Source: Acidobacteria bacterium Mor1 (lineage in GTDB: Bacteria > Acidobacteriota > Polarisedimenticolia > Polarisedimenticolales > Polarisedimenticolaceae). From it: a DNA stretch of 64,000 nt. The notes beneath the pieces are model-generated. The model searched no databases and was not told where the DNA came from. It saw nothing but the letters and a program-made list of their open reading frames with translations. The stretch is from NCBI GenBank assembly GCA_001664505.1, contig CP011806.1:2110487-2174486 (forward strand), written 5' to 3'. The position numbers were made by a program, and so were the translations under genes. This document shows positions 16,873 through 26,223 of the stretch, piece by piece (position 1 is the stretch's first letter; each line of letters begins with the position of its first letter).

Positions 16873-17628
16873 ATGAACGAGCAGACGACGGTCTATGACC
16901 TCGGAGATATCAGTTCCGCCGCCAAACCCCGGCAGGCGCCTCGGCGCCCGGTAACGACCCAGCCGACCGCCGCCCCACCCCCGCGGGCCGCCCCCATCCC
17001 GGGTAAGAACCCCGCGCACTCGCAGCGATGGCAGGCGCTGCAGCCGGGAGCGGCTACCGCAGGGACTCTGTCCCTGTTCCTGCCCGGCGCCGGCCAGGCG
17101 CTCCTCGGGCGTCCCAAACTGGGTCTGTTCTTCGTCAGCCTGCTGGGCCTTTTCGTCTGTTGCGGCTGGGCAGTCCTGGCGACCCTCGAACGTTTGAACG
17201 ACACGGCGGCACTGCTCGGTGCCCCCCGCAGCCTCGCTTCCTGGATCCTGGTGGTGCTCTTCGCCGCCGGCGCCGCGACCCACCTGGCCGCGGTGCTCCA
17301 CGCCCACGACCTCGGCGAAGCCCGGCGAGGACGCAGTCGTCCCTGGCCGGTGGTCTCGATGATCGCCTCGCTGCTCATCCCCGGATGGGGGCAGGTGCTG
17401 AACGGCGACCGCATCCGCGCGGTTCTGTTTCTCGGCGGGCTGTGGCATCTGGCCGGCGCCTGGATCGTGGTGCTTCCGGTGCTGCGCTACCTGATCGAGT
17501 CCCCGATGGTCCCGGTGCGGCCGCTGCTGCTCGGCCCGGTGCTCCTGGCCTGCTCCACCTGCGTGCTATGGATCCTGGCCACCTACGACGCCGCCGCCGG
17601 CGCCACGATGCGCCGGCTCGAGCGCTAG
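16873..17628 (+). CDS. Multi-pass membrane protein of unknown function
   Basis: 251 residues: a Pro/Ala-rich cytoplasmic N-terminus (about 1-55), then about five or six hydrophobic helices. Two similar segments, SLFLPGAGQALLGRPKLGLF and SLLIPGWGQVLNGDRIRAVL, share the pattern PGxGQxLxGxxxxxxxF, indicating an internal duplication. The PG(W/A)GQ-x-L-x-(G/N) motif is common in small uncharacterised membrane proteins related to TM2/DUF5683-type families. No function is assigned. ATG 16873 follows GGAGGGAG. Confidence 0.6.
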   Translation: MNEQTTVYDLGDISSAAKPRQAPRRPVTTQPTAAPPPRAAPIPGKNPAHSQRWQALQPGAATAGTLSLFLPGAGQALLGRPKLGLFFVSLLGLFVCCGWAVLATLERLNDTAALLGAPRSLASWILVVLFAAGAATHLAAVLHAHDLGEARRGRSRPWPVVSMIASLLIPGWGQVLNGDRIRAVLFLGGLWHLAGAWIVVLPVLRYLIESPMVPVRPLLLGPVLLACSTCVLWILATYDAAAGATMRRLER

Positions 17629-17662
17629 CCCGCAAGCCCGGGGACAATCTCCGTCGCGCTGC

Positions 17663-17668
17663 TAATAT
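17663..17668 (+). promoter_or_regulatory. Candidate -10 box of SDR gene
   Basis: TAATAT lies 20 nt before the ATG at 17689; GGAGGGA (17678-17684) provides a normal ribosome-binding site, so this is an ordinary leadered unit. Confidence 0.4.
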
Positions 17669-17688
17669 CCCGGTCCCGGAGGGACACG

Positions 17689-18462
17689 ATGGATCTCGGA
17701 CTGCGCGACAAGGTAGCGATCGTCACCGGCGGAACCCGCGGAATCGGCAAGGCCAGCGCGGCCGCGCTGCTGCGCGAAGGCGCGCGGGTCGTCATCTGCG
17801 GGCGCACGCCCGGCACCCTGCGGGAGGCCGAGGCCGAACTCTCCCCTCTCGGCGAGGTCTCCGGGCTCGAACTCGACGTCACCGATGCCGATGCCCCGGC
17901 CCGGCTGGTATCCGAGACCACCGGCCGCTTCGGCCGGGTGGACATCCTGTTCAGCAACGTCGGCGGCAACCGGCGCAAGCCGTTCCTCGAGACCACCGAT
18001 GAGGACTGGGCCGAGCTTCACGAGTTGAACCTCGGCTCCCACATCCGGCTGGCCCGGGCGGTGGCCGCTCCGATGAAGGAGCAGGGGCAGGGAGTCATCC
18101 TGTTCAATGCGTCGATCTTCGGCCGCGAGGCCGGCGGACCGGAACTCACGATCTACAACACCACCAAGGCGGGAATGATCAGCCTGGCCAAGATCATGGC
18201 GCTGGATCTGGCTCCCTTCGGCATCCGGGTCAACAGTATCGCCCCGGGCTCGATCCTGTTCCCCGGCGGAAGCTGGCACAAACGCCGGGAGGCGGATCCC
18301 GATGGCATCGCCCGCTTCGTCGAACGCAACCTGCCACTGGGACGCTTCGGCCATCTCGACGAGGTCGCCGACTTCGTCGCCTTCATGGTCTCCGAACGGG
18401 CGAGCCTGCTGACCGGATCCTGCGTCAACGTCGACGGCGGCCAATCCCGCTCGCTGATCTGA
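17689..18462 (+). CDS. Short-chain dehydrogenase/reductase
   Basis: 257-residue classical SDR. The cofactor motif TGGTRGIG lies at residues 13-20, the structural NVGG (N-AG equivalent) near 90, the catalytic Ser in FNASIFGREAG near 142 and the active-site Tyr/Lys in YNTTK at 155-159. The C-terminus GSCVNVDGGQSRSL is typical of 3-oxoacyl-ACP reductase-like and sugar/steroid-like SDRs. The Arg in CGRTPG after beta-2 suggests NADP(H) preference. The substrate is not inferable. It is followed after 3 nt by a small membrane protein, so the two are probably co-translated. Confidence 0.85.
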   Translation: MDLGLRDKVAIVTGGTRGIGKASAAALLREGARVVICGRTPGTLREAEAELSPLGEVSGLELDVTDADAPARLVSETTGRFGRVDILFSNVGGNRRKPFLETTDEDWAELHELNLGSHIRLARAVAAPMKEQGQGVILFNASIFGREAGGPELTIYNTTKAGMISLAKIMALDLAPFGIRVNSIAPGSILFPGGSWHKRREADPDGIARFVERNLPLGRFGHLDEVADFVAFMVSERASLLTGSCVNVDGGQSRSLI

Positions 18463-18465
18463 CCG

Positions 18466-18915
18466 ATGGGAGCCACGAGAACAGGCCGCCTGCTCCGGCG
18501 GCTGCCCTGGCTCGGCCTGGTGGGGGCGGCCATCGTCAGCAAGGAGCTGAGCCAGTACGCCCGTGAGTTTCCGCTGGAATCCGGCTGGCTTGCACGGCTG
18601 CGGGACTGCTACCCGAACTTCGCCGGAGTCGTCTGCGGCGCCGCCGGCGGCATGTTGTTCCGGCCGGGATTCGACGCCGACCGCTGGTTCCGCGGAAGCG
18701 TGGCGGTCGCCACGGTGGTGATGCTGGGATGGGAACTCAGCCAGCTGCGCACGGCGCTGGTCTTCGACCGGCTGGACCTGGCTGCATCGTTGATCGCCGC
18801 CATGCTGCTGACCGGCCTCTACGCCCTGGTCCGTGATCCCGGGCCGGGCCGCATGGGCAGCCGGACCGCCTACGACGCTCCCGACGCCTGGGCCGCCCCC
18901 GGTTCGCCGAAGTAG
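18466..18915 (+). CDS. Small membrane protein of unknown function
   Basis: 149 residues with three or four hydrophobic segments (LGLVGAAIVSKELSQYAR, FAGVVCGAAGGMLFRP, VAVATVVMLGWELSQL, LAASLIAAMLLTGLYALV). The repeated ELSQ at helix ends recalls VanZ-like small membrane proteins, but the match is weak. Start ATG is 3 nt after the SDR stop. Its end overlaps the convergent glpD by 46 bp. No function is assigned. Confidence 0.5.
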   Translation: MGATRTGRLLRRLPWLGLVGAAIVSKELSQYAREFPLESGWLARLRDCYPNFAGVVCGAAGGMLFRPGFDADRWFRGSVAVATVVMLGWELSQLRTALVFDRLDLAASLIAAMLLTGLYALVRDPGPGRMGSRTAYDAPDAWAAPGSPK

Positions 18916-20462
18916 CCCTCGGCGATGCGGCGAAACGCCGCGATCTGCCCGGTCGCCCATTCCGGCGATCGCCCCAACTCCAGTGCGAGTACCTCAGCGA
19001 CCTTGGGCGCCGCTTCCCAGGCCGCCACGGCATCGAACAGCAGCGAGCGGGACCGCCGGGAGAGTACGTCGTCGACGGTCCGTGCCATCTCGTGACGGGC
19101 GAACCACAGGATCTCGCCCGCAGTCAGTTCAAGCCGCGGATGCACCGGCGCCGCGTAGGCCGGGTCCGATTCGATCAGCGTCTGGATCGGAATGGCATCG
19201 GACCCGTAGACCGCCAGTCGGCCGAACTTCTCGGCCCGCTGGTGGTTCCCGTGAATCGAGAGCTGTTCGGTGACGCAGGGGAAGCTGTCGAGCCCGGCGA
19301 ACAGCGACGCCTGGTCGATCAGGTCTTCCGCCATCTTGCGATAGGTCGTCCACTTGCCGCCGGCGATGGTCACCAGTCCCGAGAGCGGATCGATGAAGAT
19401 CGTGTGGTCCCTGGACAGCGAAGAAGTCGTGTCGGCGTCGGCCGCCTTGACCAGCGGCCGGATCCCGGCGAACACGCTCTTGATGTCGGCCCGTGTGGCG
19501 GGGCGGGACAGGTAGCGGTTGGCGTTCTCCAGGATGAATTCGATCTCCGATTCCATCGGCACCGGCTCGAGATCGCACTGATCGATAGGCGTGTCGGTGG
19601 TGCCGACCACGGCGACGTGATGCCAGGGGATGGCGAACATCACCCGGCCGTCGCTGGTGTGGGGCACCATGATCGCGGCCTCGCCGGGGATGAAGGAGCG
19701 ATCGAGCACGAGGTGGACGCCCTGGCTCGGCGAGATCATCGCAGGCGCGTCGGGATTATCCATCTTGCGCAGACCGTCGGAGAAGGGTCCGGTGGCGTTG
19801 ATCACCACCTTCGCCGCGACCCGATGTTCTTCGCCTCGCTCCAGGTCGCACACGGTCAACCCGTCGACCCGGCCCGATTCATCCTTGTGTAACGCCGTGA
19901 CCTGAGCGTAGTTGAGCAGGGTCGCGCCCTGCTCGGCGGCGGTGCCGGCCAGATTGATCGCCAGCCGCGCATCGTCGAACTGGCCGTCGTAGTAGCGGAT
20001 GCCCCCGCGCAAGCCTTCGGTGGCGATCGTGGGGATCTCCGCGACGACCTCTTCCTTCGACAGCATCTTCGACTTGCCGAAGCCGTACTTCCCTGCCAGC
20101 AGATCGTAGACCTTGAGGCCGACCCCGTAGAAGGGAGACTCCCACCATTCGTAGCTGGGAACGATGAACGCCAGGTCGTCGACGAGATGGGGAGCGAGCT
20201 GGCGCATCACGCCCCGCTCCTTGAGGGCCTCCATCACCAAAGAGACGTTGCCCTGCTGCAGGTAGCGCACGCCGCCGTGAACCAGCTTGGTCGAACGGCT
20301 CGAGGTGCCCTTGCCGAAGTCGCTCTGTTCGAACAGAACGACGTCGTAGCCGCGGGATGCGGCGTCGACTGCTCCACCGAGGCCGGTGGCCCCACCTCCC
20401 ACGATAGCGATGTCCCAGGGACGGTCGCGTTCGGCCAGGCGGCTGGCCATCTCGCGACGCAT
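18870..20462 (-). CDS. glpD: FAD-dependent glycerol-3-phosphate dehydrogenase
   Basis: 530-residue membrane-associated flavoprotein oxidising sn-glycerol 3-phosphate to dihydroxyacetone phosphate and passing electrons to quinone. The FAD-binding motif IAIVGGGATGLGGAVDAASR lies near residues 20-40, followed by the GlpD signature TSSRSTKLVHGGVRYLQQGN. The C-terminal helical domain (DVLSRRSRSLLFDAVAA) is complete. The start overlaps the end of glpK (TGATG; GTG 20465 is an alternative), so kinase and dehydrogenase form a two-gene operon. No glpF facilitator is next to them. Confidence 0.94.
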   Translation of the reverse strand: MRREMASRLAERDRPWDIAIVGGGATGLGGAVDAASRGYDVVLFEQSDFGKGTSSRSTKLVHGGVRYLQQGNVSLVMEALKERGVMRQLAPHLVDDLAFIVPSYEWWESPFYGVGLKVYDLLAGKYGFGKSKMLSKEEVVAEIPTIATEGLRGGIRYYDGQFDDARLAINLAGTAAEQGATLLNYAQVTALHKDESGRVDGLTVCDLERGEEHRVAAKVVINATGPFSDGLRKMDNPDAPAMISPSQGVHLVLDRSFIPGEAAIMVPHTSDGRVMFAIPWHHVAVVGTTDTPIDQCDLEPVPMESEIEFILENANRYLSRPATRADIKSVFAGIRPLVKAADADTTSSLSRDHTIFIDPLSGLVTIAGGKWTTYRKMAEDLIDQASLFAGLDSFPCVTEQLSIHGNHQRAEKFGRLAVYGSDAIPIQTLIESDPAYAAPVHPRLELTAGEILWFARHEMARTVDDVLSRRSRSLLFDAVAAWEAAPKVAEVLALELGRSPEWATGQIAAFRRIAEGYFGEPGAAQASGAS

Positions 20463-21952
20463 CACGGCTGTTCCCAGCCCTTCGAGCGTTCGACCGCATC
20501 GGACCAGCGCGATCGCAACCGCGCCGCTTCAGCCGCGGCCATCTTCGGCTCGAAACGCTTGTCGACCCGCCAGTTGGCGCGCATGGCGTCGATGTTGGGC
20601 CAGTAACCCACGGCCAGTCCCGCCATGTAGGCCGCGCCGAGCGCCGTGGTTTCGACCACCGTCGGACGTACCACCGGCACACCCAGCAGGTCCGCCTGGA
20701 ACTGGAGCAACCCGTCGTTGACCGCTGCACCACCGTCGACCCGTAGTTCCTTGAGTTTGAAGCCGGCGTCCTGCTCCATGCTCGAGACCAGGTCGGCGAC
20801 CTGGAAGGCGATGCTCTGGAGCGCCGCCCGGGCGATGTGGGCCCGGGTCGTTCCGCGGGTGATCCCGATCATCATGCCCCGGGCATAGGGATCCCAGTGG
20901 GGCGCACCGAGTCCGACGAAGCCGGGCACCAGATAAACGCCGCCGTTGTCCTCGACCTGGTCGGCGAGGGCCTCGACCTCCTCCGAGCGGCGGATCAGCT
21001 GCAGGCCGTCCCGCAGCCACTGCACCACCGCGCCTCCGATGAAGGTGCTGCCCTCGAAGGCAAAGTCCGTTCGTTCACCGCGGCGCCATGCCACGGTGGT
21101 CAGCATCCGGTGCGCCGAAGGCTTCACTTCCGCGCCGGTATTGAGCAACAGAAAACAGCCGGTGCCGTAGGTGCACTTGGCCAGACCGGGCTCGGTACAG
21201 AGTTGACCGGCCAGCGCCGCCTGCTGATCGCCGATCATGCCCGCCAGCGGCACACCGCCGACGAAGGTCACCGTTTCGATCTCGCCGTAGATCTCGCTGC
21301 TGCCCCGCACCTCCGGCAGGACCGCACGAGGGATGCCCAGCAAGTCCAGCAGGTCGTCATCCCAGTCACGGGAGTGCAGGTTCCAGAGCAGGGTCCGGGA
21401 AGCGTTGCTGGCGTCGGTGGCGTGAACCTTGCCCCCGGTCAACTTGAAGGTCAGCCAGCAGTCGATGGTGCCGAAGGCCAGTTCCCCCGCCTCGGCCCGG
21501 CGCCGTGCCTCGGGGATGTTCTCGAGCATCCAGGCGAGCTTGGTGCCGGAGAAGTAGGGATCGAGCAACAGGCCGGTTCGCTTCTGGAAGATCTCCTCGT
21601 GCCCTGCCTTACGCAGCCGGTCACACATGTCGGCGGTGCGGCGGTCCTGCCAGACGATGGCGTTGCCCAGCGGCTCACCGGTCGAGCGGTCCCACAGCAC
21701 CGTGGTCTCCCGCTGGTTGGTGATGCCGACGCCACGCACGTCGGAAGCACTCGCTCCGGCACTGTCGAGGGCTCCGGGAATCACCGCCGACTGGGTCGCC
21801 CAGATCGTCTCGGCGTCGTGCTCGACCCAGCCCGGCTGCGGCAAGATCTGCTCGAACTCCCGCTGCGCCGAACCGCGTATCGTTCCCGATTCGTCGAACA
21901 CGATCGCTCGCGAGCTGGTCGTTCCCTGGTCGAGCGCCAAAACGAATGCCAT
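20462..21952 (-). CDS. glpK: Glycerol kinase
   Basis: 496-residue FGGY-family kinase phosphorylating glycerol to glycerol 3-phosphate with ATP. The N-terminus [18 protein letters not shown] is the conserved phosphate-binding loop; [23 protein letters not shown] and the C-terminal [19 protein letters not shown] are family signatures, and the length equals E. coli GlpK. It is first in an operon with glpD. The start has AGGAGG 6 nt upstream and a TATAAT box at 21980-21975. Confidence 0.96.
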   Translation of the reverse strand: MAFVLALDQGTTSSRAIVFDESGTIRGSAQREFEQILPQPGWVEHDAETIWATQSAVIPGALDSAGASASDVRGVGITNQRETTVLWDRSTGEPLGNAIVWQDRRTADMCDRLRKAGHEEIFQKRTGLLLDPYFSGTKLAWMLENIPEARRRAEAGELAFGTIDCWLTFKLTGGKVHATDASNASRTLLWNLHSRDWDDDLLDLLGIPRAVLPEVRGSSEIYGEIETVTFVGGVPLAGMIGDQQAALAGQLCTEPGLAKCTYGTGCFLLLNTGAEVKPSAHRMLTTVAWRRGERTDFAFEGSTFIGGAVVQWLRDGLQLIRRSEEVEALADQVEDNGGVYLVPGFVGLGAPHWDPYARGMMIGITRGTTRAHIARAALQSIAFQVADLVSSMEQDAGFKLKELRVDGGAAVNDGLLQFQADLLGVPVVRPTVVETTALGAAYMAGLAVGYWPNIDAMRANWRVDKRFEPKMAAAEAARLRSRWSDAVERSKGWEQP

Positions 21953-22275
21953 GAAACCTCCTGTCAGGCCGGGAATTATAAATCGGCGCGGCGGCGAAAC
22001 CTACCGGCTGTGCGAAACGTCTTCCTGGTGAACGCGATGATGCGAACGTCGGATGCACTCGGCGGGTTCCGCCGAGCGGAACGTAGCATCGAAAAGACAG
22101 GCGCTGTCGGGGCGGCAAGCCGGAGCGGACTCCCCCTCCCCCTTCTCCGGGCTCCCCGGCGGCGTCGCACACCGCGGAGCAGTCGGGGGACGTCGACGCC
22201 CCTCGTGCGGACTCCGGCTGTTCCGCGGCCCCTTTTGAACTCGGTAGGGGATCGTTCAGGCCCGGGCGGGGCCGG
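21953..22275 (-). promoter_or_regulatory. glpK upstream region (323 bp without a gene)
   Basis: Reading on the minus strand, TATAAT (21980-21975) followed by AGGAGG gives the glpK promoter and leader. A perfect hairpin, CTCGGCGG-GTT-CCGCCGAG, lies at 22058-22076, about 80 bp upstream of the promoter, and a shorter GACAG/CTGTC repeat lies at 22096-22108. The rest is GC-rich and I see no gene in it. The hairpin could be an operator or the end of the upstream minus-strand unit, although no T-tract follows it. Confidence 0.45.
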
Positions 22276-23073
22276 CTACTCCGGGTTCGCGGCCTTGCCG
22301 GCGGGGCCGGGCGCGGTGACCGGAAGATCCACCGAAGCCTCGGCGGCGACCTGCAAACGGCGGGCGACCTCGGGATCGAGCCCCAAAGTCGGGAGCCCCA
22401 CCGGAGAGCGGCCGTAGATCTTGGACCAGATCACGCAGGCGGCCAGGTAGCTGCCGAGCCGGGAGGGGTGGCTGCCGTCGGCGGCGTGTAGCGCGATCGG
22501 ACGAGACTCGTCGAGCAGGACCCTGTGCCAGGCTTCTCCGACCGGGGCGACCTCGGCGTCGATCTCCAGGGCGAGCGTCCTGTAGACCTCACTGAGCGGA
22601 CGCAACATCTCCGGACGATCCCGCCGGGACCAGGTCATGAAAAGCAGCGTGCGCGGCGTCGACGGCGCCTCCTTGATCTTGCCGTTGAGCGCCCGGGCCC
22701 AGCGCCGCATCCGGTCCGGATTGCGCACCGGGCGGACACTCTGCTCCTGCAAGACCACCCAGTCCCAATCGCCGCTGTGAATGCGCTTGAGGGTCATCGG
22801 GTTCGAGGCGTGCCGTTCCAGAGTCGCGCCGCCGCTGGCGACCATCAGCGTGATCAGCGAAGGGCGGGTCTCCCCGGCCGACGAAAGGCGCTCGACCATG
22901 GCAGGCAGGTTGTTCTGGTAGGTGTAGCTGTTGCCCAGGAACAGCACGCGAATCGGATCCTGGCCCGGCGAAACGGCCTCCGATTCCTGTGCCTGTGCGG
23001 CGACCGACGCCAACAGGCCGGCAACCGCTGCCAAGAACAGCAGAGACAGCGGGCGGCCGGTGTGCGGCAGCAT
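22276..23073 (-). CDS. Secreted SGNH-type hydrolase-like protein
   Basis: 265 residues: signal peptide (LSLLFLAAVAGLLASVAAQA), then a flavodoxin-like hydrolase fold. The putative catalytic Ser is in IRVLFLGNSYTYQNNLP near residue 47, a block III-like region is WDWVVLQEQS, and the Asp/His block is AADGSHPSRLGSY near 197-209, matching the SGNH/GDSL layout (DxxHP). Such enzymes are esterases or carbohydrate deacetylases; the substrate is unknown. Start 23073 is chosen because it lies just after the end of the upstream gene; an in-frame extension to 23148 would overlap that gene by 61 bp. It is probably co-transcribed with the YjbQ-like gene. Confidence 0.65.
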   Translation of the reverse strand: MLPHTGRPLSLLFLAAVAGLLASVAAQAQESEAVSPGQDPIRVLFLGNSYTYQNNLPAMVERLSSAGETRPSLITLMVASGGATLERHASNPMTLKRIHSGDWDWVVLQEQSVRPVRNPDRMRRWARALNGKIKEAPSTPRTLLFMTWSRRDRPEMLRPLSEVYRTLALEIDAEVAPVGEAWHRVLLDESRPIALHAADGSHPSRLGSYLAACVIWSKIYGRSPVGLPTLGLDPEVARRLQVAAEASVDLPVTAPGPAGKAANPE

Positions 23074-23087
23074 CGGTCGAGGGTTGC

Positions 23088-24134
23088 TTATGCGAACTGG
23101 ACCAGCCGGATCCGGACGTTCCGGCTCTGGCTCTCGGACTTGCGCCACTGCAGCAGGATCGGGCTCTGGTCGGTGCCCTGGACGATCTCGCTGGAACTGC
23201 CGCCGAGGTCGCTGACGAGGTAGCTGACCGAACGCTTCATGCGGAACAGCCGGTCGGCCGGTACGGCGACGAAGCGGGCGATGAAACGCTCGATGAACGA
23301 CTCGTTGAAGCCGGTCACGTCGAACAACTGGTTGACCACGGTGACCAGGTCGTACTTGGCGTAGTCGATGGTCTTGTTGGCGATGGCGACGGGGTCTCGG
23401 CGCTTGGCGTCGCGAAGCAGGTTGCGCCCCTTCTCCGACAGGAAGCGCAGCGGGTCACGCAGCACCTCGCGGAGATCGTTCTGCATCAGCAGGGTCTCGT
23501 ACAGGTTGACCGTCAGGCCGGCGTCCCGCTCGTCGGCATCGAGGGTCAGGTCGATGCGGCCCTTTTCGATGCCGTGGGTCGTGGCCAGTTCCCGCAACTT
23601 CTCGAACAATCCGACCTGATCGCCCCGCAGGTTGACCGAGTCGATCGGGTGCATCGAGACGGGAATCGGCAGGGTCTCCTCGTGAACCACCCGCTCCTCG
23701 TCGTAACCGAGGACCGCCGCGTTGCGCTTACGCGGTTCGCCGTCGTCGGCCAGACCGTCGAGATCGACGAAGTAGACCGGCGAATCGATGTGGTTGTGGT
23801 ACGTGACGCAGTTGCGCAGGCCGGCGCCGATGTAGCGCAGGTGCGAAGCGGCGTTGCCCGCCTTCTGTCCCAGCCGGCCGAACTTGTAGTCCGCCTGCTG
23901 CGGGAAGAGCTCCTGGATCAGCTGCAGGAAACCGTCGACCCCCTGGTTGCGTCCCAGACGGGAGCCCAGGCTCTGCTCGAAGAAGCCGGCGGTGGTGTGG
24001 CTCGAGCAGAACAGCGTCTTCTGGTAGTGACCGACCATCTCGTTCACTTCCCGGACCGATTGACGCAGGTCGGCGACGTCGAGCCGGCCTTCCGGTTCGA
24101 GGTCGAGACGGTATTCGAACGGCGTAGCACCCAT
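23088..24134 (-). CDS. YjbQ/UPF0047-like protein with long uncharacterised C-terminal part
   Basis: 348 residues. The first ~140 recall the YjbQ/UPF0047 fold: FCSSHTTAGFFEQ near residue 43 parallels the family's HTTA motif, and NAASHLRYIGAGLRN followed by SPVYFVDLDGLAD parallels its histidine and acidic blocks. YjbQ proteins are about 130-140 residues, so some 200 residues here, including SFIERFIARFVAVPADRLF and the C-terminal RKSESQSRNVRIRLVQF, form an extra region I do not recognise. ATG 24134 has GGGAG 8 nt upstream; an ATG at 24194 is possible. It lies 14 nt upstream of the SGNH-type gene. Confidence 0.5.
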   Translation of the reverse strand: MGATPFEYRLDLEPEGRLDVADLRQSVREVNEMVGHYQKTLFCSSHTTAGFFEQSLGSRLGRNQGVDGFLQLIQELFPQQADYKFGRLGQKAGNAASHLRYIGAGLRNCVTYHNHIDSPVYFVDLDGLADDGEPRKRNAAVLGYDEERVVHEETLPIPVSMHPIDSVNLRGDQVGLFEKLRELATTHGIEKGRIDLTLDADERDAGLTVNLYETLLMQNDLREVLRDPLRFLSEKGRNLLRDAKRRDPVAIANKTIDYAKYDLVTVVNQLFDVTGFNESFIERFIARFVAVPADRLFRMKRSVSYLVSDLGGSSSEIVQGTDQSPILLQWRKSESQSRNVRIRLVQFA

Positions 24135-24287
24135 GAGGCAACTCCCTGGAACGCCGGACTCGACAGGCACAGGTCGGTCGCGAGCCGCAGGCATCCAGAG
24201 ACTACTTTAATTCAACGGGGGTAGCGGCGCAGCCAATTCGGCCACTTTTTTGGGCGAAATCCGTGATTTCCGGCCAGAATGGCCTCC

Positions 24288-25616
24288 ATGAGCACCCCGG
24301 AGACGCCCCGGTCAGGAGCCGCTCGCCCCCGCCCGGGAGCCCTCCCGGCCCTGCTCTCGGTGCACTTCATCGGCACCCTGGGCTTCAGCATCGTGATCCC
24401 CTTCCTGGTCTACCTGGTGACCCGGCTGGGGGGCAACGCCATGATCTACGGGGCCCTGGGAGCGACCTACTCCGCCTTCCAGCTGGTCGGGGCACCGGTG
24501 CTGGGCCGCTGGTCCGACCGCTTCGGCCGCCGGCGCATCCTGCTGCTGAGCCAGGCCGGCACCCTGCTGGCGTGGCTGTTGTTCCTGCTGGCGCTGTGGC
24601 TACCTCCCACCGAACTGTGGAGGGTCGAGTCCGGCCGGCTCGGTGCCTTCGTGCTGACCGTACCGCTGGCCGTACTCTTTCTGGCCAGGACTCTGGACGG
24701 CCTTACCGGCGGAAACATCTCGGTGGCCAACGCCTACATGGCGGACATCACCACCGAGGAGAACCGCAGCCGCAACTTCGGCCGCATGTCGATGGCGTCG
24801 AGCCTGGGCTTCGTGCTTGGCCCGGCGTTGGCCGGCCTGCTCGGCTCCACGTCCGCCGGCGAGATCGTCCCGGTAAGCGTCGCCGCGGGCATCTCCCTGG
24901 CAGCGCTGGCGCTGATCTACTTCGCCCTGCCCGAGTCGAAGCCCCTGGCCGAGCCGGAAATCCCCCACGGCACCGTGCGACGGGCGCTGGGGGCCGAGAC
25001 CAAGGGCTGCTACGACGAATCCACCGCAACGGGCTGGCGCGGAGCTTTGGCCCGCCCGGGCATCCCGTTGATGCTGGGGCTCTACTTCCTGACCTTCCTC
25101 GGCTTCAGCGTGTTCTACGCCGCCTTTCCGATCTATGCGTCGACCCTCCTCGGCTGGCCGGTGGCTTCGCTGGGAGTGTTCTTCTCGACCATGAGCGGAA
25201 TGATGATCCTGGTGCAGGGGCCGGTCCTGTCCCGGCTGTCGAAGCGCTTCAACGACACCACGTTGATCGTGGCCGGCAGCGCCATCCTCGGCACCAACTT
25301 CCTGCTGCTGGTGTTGGCCGATACCCGGGCCGCCTACGCCGCCGCGGTGCTGTTCGCCCTGGGCAACGGCCTGATGTGGCCCAGCTTCCTCTCGCTGCTG
25401 TCACGGCTGGCCGGCCGGGAGATGCAGGGCACGGTGCAGGGTGTCGGCAGCAGCCTCGGCAGCCTGGCCAGCATTCTCGGACTGCTCGGTGGCGGTGTGT
25501 TGGTCAGCCGTCTCGGTCCCGAGGCCTTCCTCGTCGCCGCCGGCGCGATCTACGTCGTTGCGCTGATCGGTCCGCGGCTGTGGGGACTGGAACGGCGGGA
25601 GTGCCCCGCCAAGTAG
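24288..25616 (+). CDS. Major facilitator superfamily transporter
   Basis: About 442-residue, twelve-helix MFS exporter of the DHA1/TetA-like group. Motif A between helices 2 and 3 reads GRWSDRFGRRRILL; helix 5 contains GFVLGPALAGLLGS (motif C, typical of drug antiporters). It probably exports a small hydrophobic compound by proton antiport; the substrate is unknown. Two in-frame ATGs (24279 and 24288) are possible; no clear ribosome-binding site precedes either. It diverges from the YjbQ-like gene across an AT-richer stretch containing a run of six T. Confidence 0.85.
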   Translation: MSTPETPRSGAARPRPGALPALLSVHFIGTLGFSIVIPFLVYLVTRLGGNAMIYGALGATYSAFQLVGAPVLGRWSDRFGRRRILLLSQAGTLLAWLLFLLALWLPPTELWRVESGRLGAFVLTVPLAVLFLARTLDGLTGGNISVANAYMADITTEENRSRNFGRMSMASSLGFVLGPALAGLLGSTSAGEIVPVSVAAGISLAALALIYFALPESKPLAEPEIPHGTVRRALGAETKGCYDESTATGWRGALARPGIPLMLGLYFLTFLGFSVFYAAFPIYASTLLGWPVASLGVFFSTMSGMMILVQGPVLSRLSKRFNDTTLIVAGSAILGTNFLLLVLADTRAAYAAAVLFALGNGLMWPSFLSLLSRLAGREMQGTVQGVGSSLGSLASILGLLGGGVLVSRLGPEAFLVAAGAIYVVALIGPRLWGLERRECPAK

Positions 25617-25682
25617 CGACGGCACTCCTCGTCTTGGCTTCCAGGCGCCCTTGTCTGCCGGCGACGGCCGGCCGGGCTCGGG

Positions 25683-26156
25683 CTACTTCCGGCGAAAGAA
25701 GATCGCGACCACCGCACCCACCACCAGGCTGGTGACGAAGGTTCCGATCAGACCGGGAGCGGCGTTGGCGACCGGCGACTCCATGAGTGTCATGCGCCCC
25801 TCGATCTGCTCCTCGGGCATCCCGCTCTGCTCCAACAGCGGCAGCATCGCGTCGGCGGCCTCGGACAACGCGTCCGGGAAGACAACGGTGGTCAGCACGT
25901 AGGAACCGATGAAGATGACTACACCGGCAACCAGGCCGATCAACGCGCTGATGCCCAGCTGGGCACCGTAGCCGTTCTTGTCCGCGTTGCCCCGGAGGGC
26001 CCAGATGATCACCGCCACGTTGATTCCGATCGCGGCACCGAGAAAGATCGGTTGAGCCAACGACGGCCTCGCGTGCATGCCGGTGGCCATGATCAGGGCC
26101 GAGAGCAAGGTCACACCGACACCCAGAATCACCGCAGGCTTAATCGCGTTCAGCAC
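25683..26156 (-). CDS. DUF4199 family membrane protein
   Basis: 157 residues with four hydrophobic helices and a soluble loop between helices 3 and 4 (FPDALSEAADAMLPLLEQSG, MPEEQIEGRMTLME), ending in FFRRK. This helix-loop layout with a C-terminal glycine-rich helix (PGLIGTFVTSLVVGAVVAIF) is that of DUF4199 proteins, common in Bacteroidota and Acidobacteriota, whose function is unknown. The start is preceded by AAAGGAGGGGG. It diverges from the kinase gene at 26254. Confidence 0.7.
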   Translation of the reverse strand: MLNAIKPAVILGVGVTLLSALIMATGMHARPSLAQPIFLGAAIGINVAVIIWALRGNADKNGYGAQLGISALIGLVAGVVIFIGSYVLTTVVFPDALSEAADAMLPLLEQSGMPEEQIEGRMTLMESPVANAAPGLIGTFVTSLVVGAVVAIFFRRK

Positions 26157-26223
26157 TACCCCCTCCTTTGGTCATTGAAACCAATACGGTAAACGGATCG
26201 TGAGGGTTCTACGGCCGATGGAT

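Noticed and set aside
24245-24252. T-run as an intrinsic terminator
   Set aside because: It lies between divergent genes with no GC-rich stem before it.
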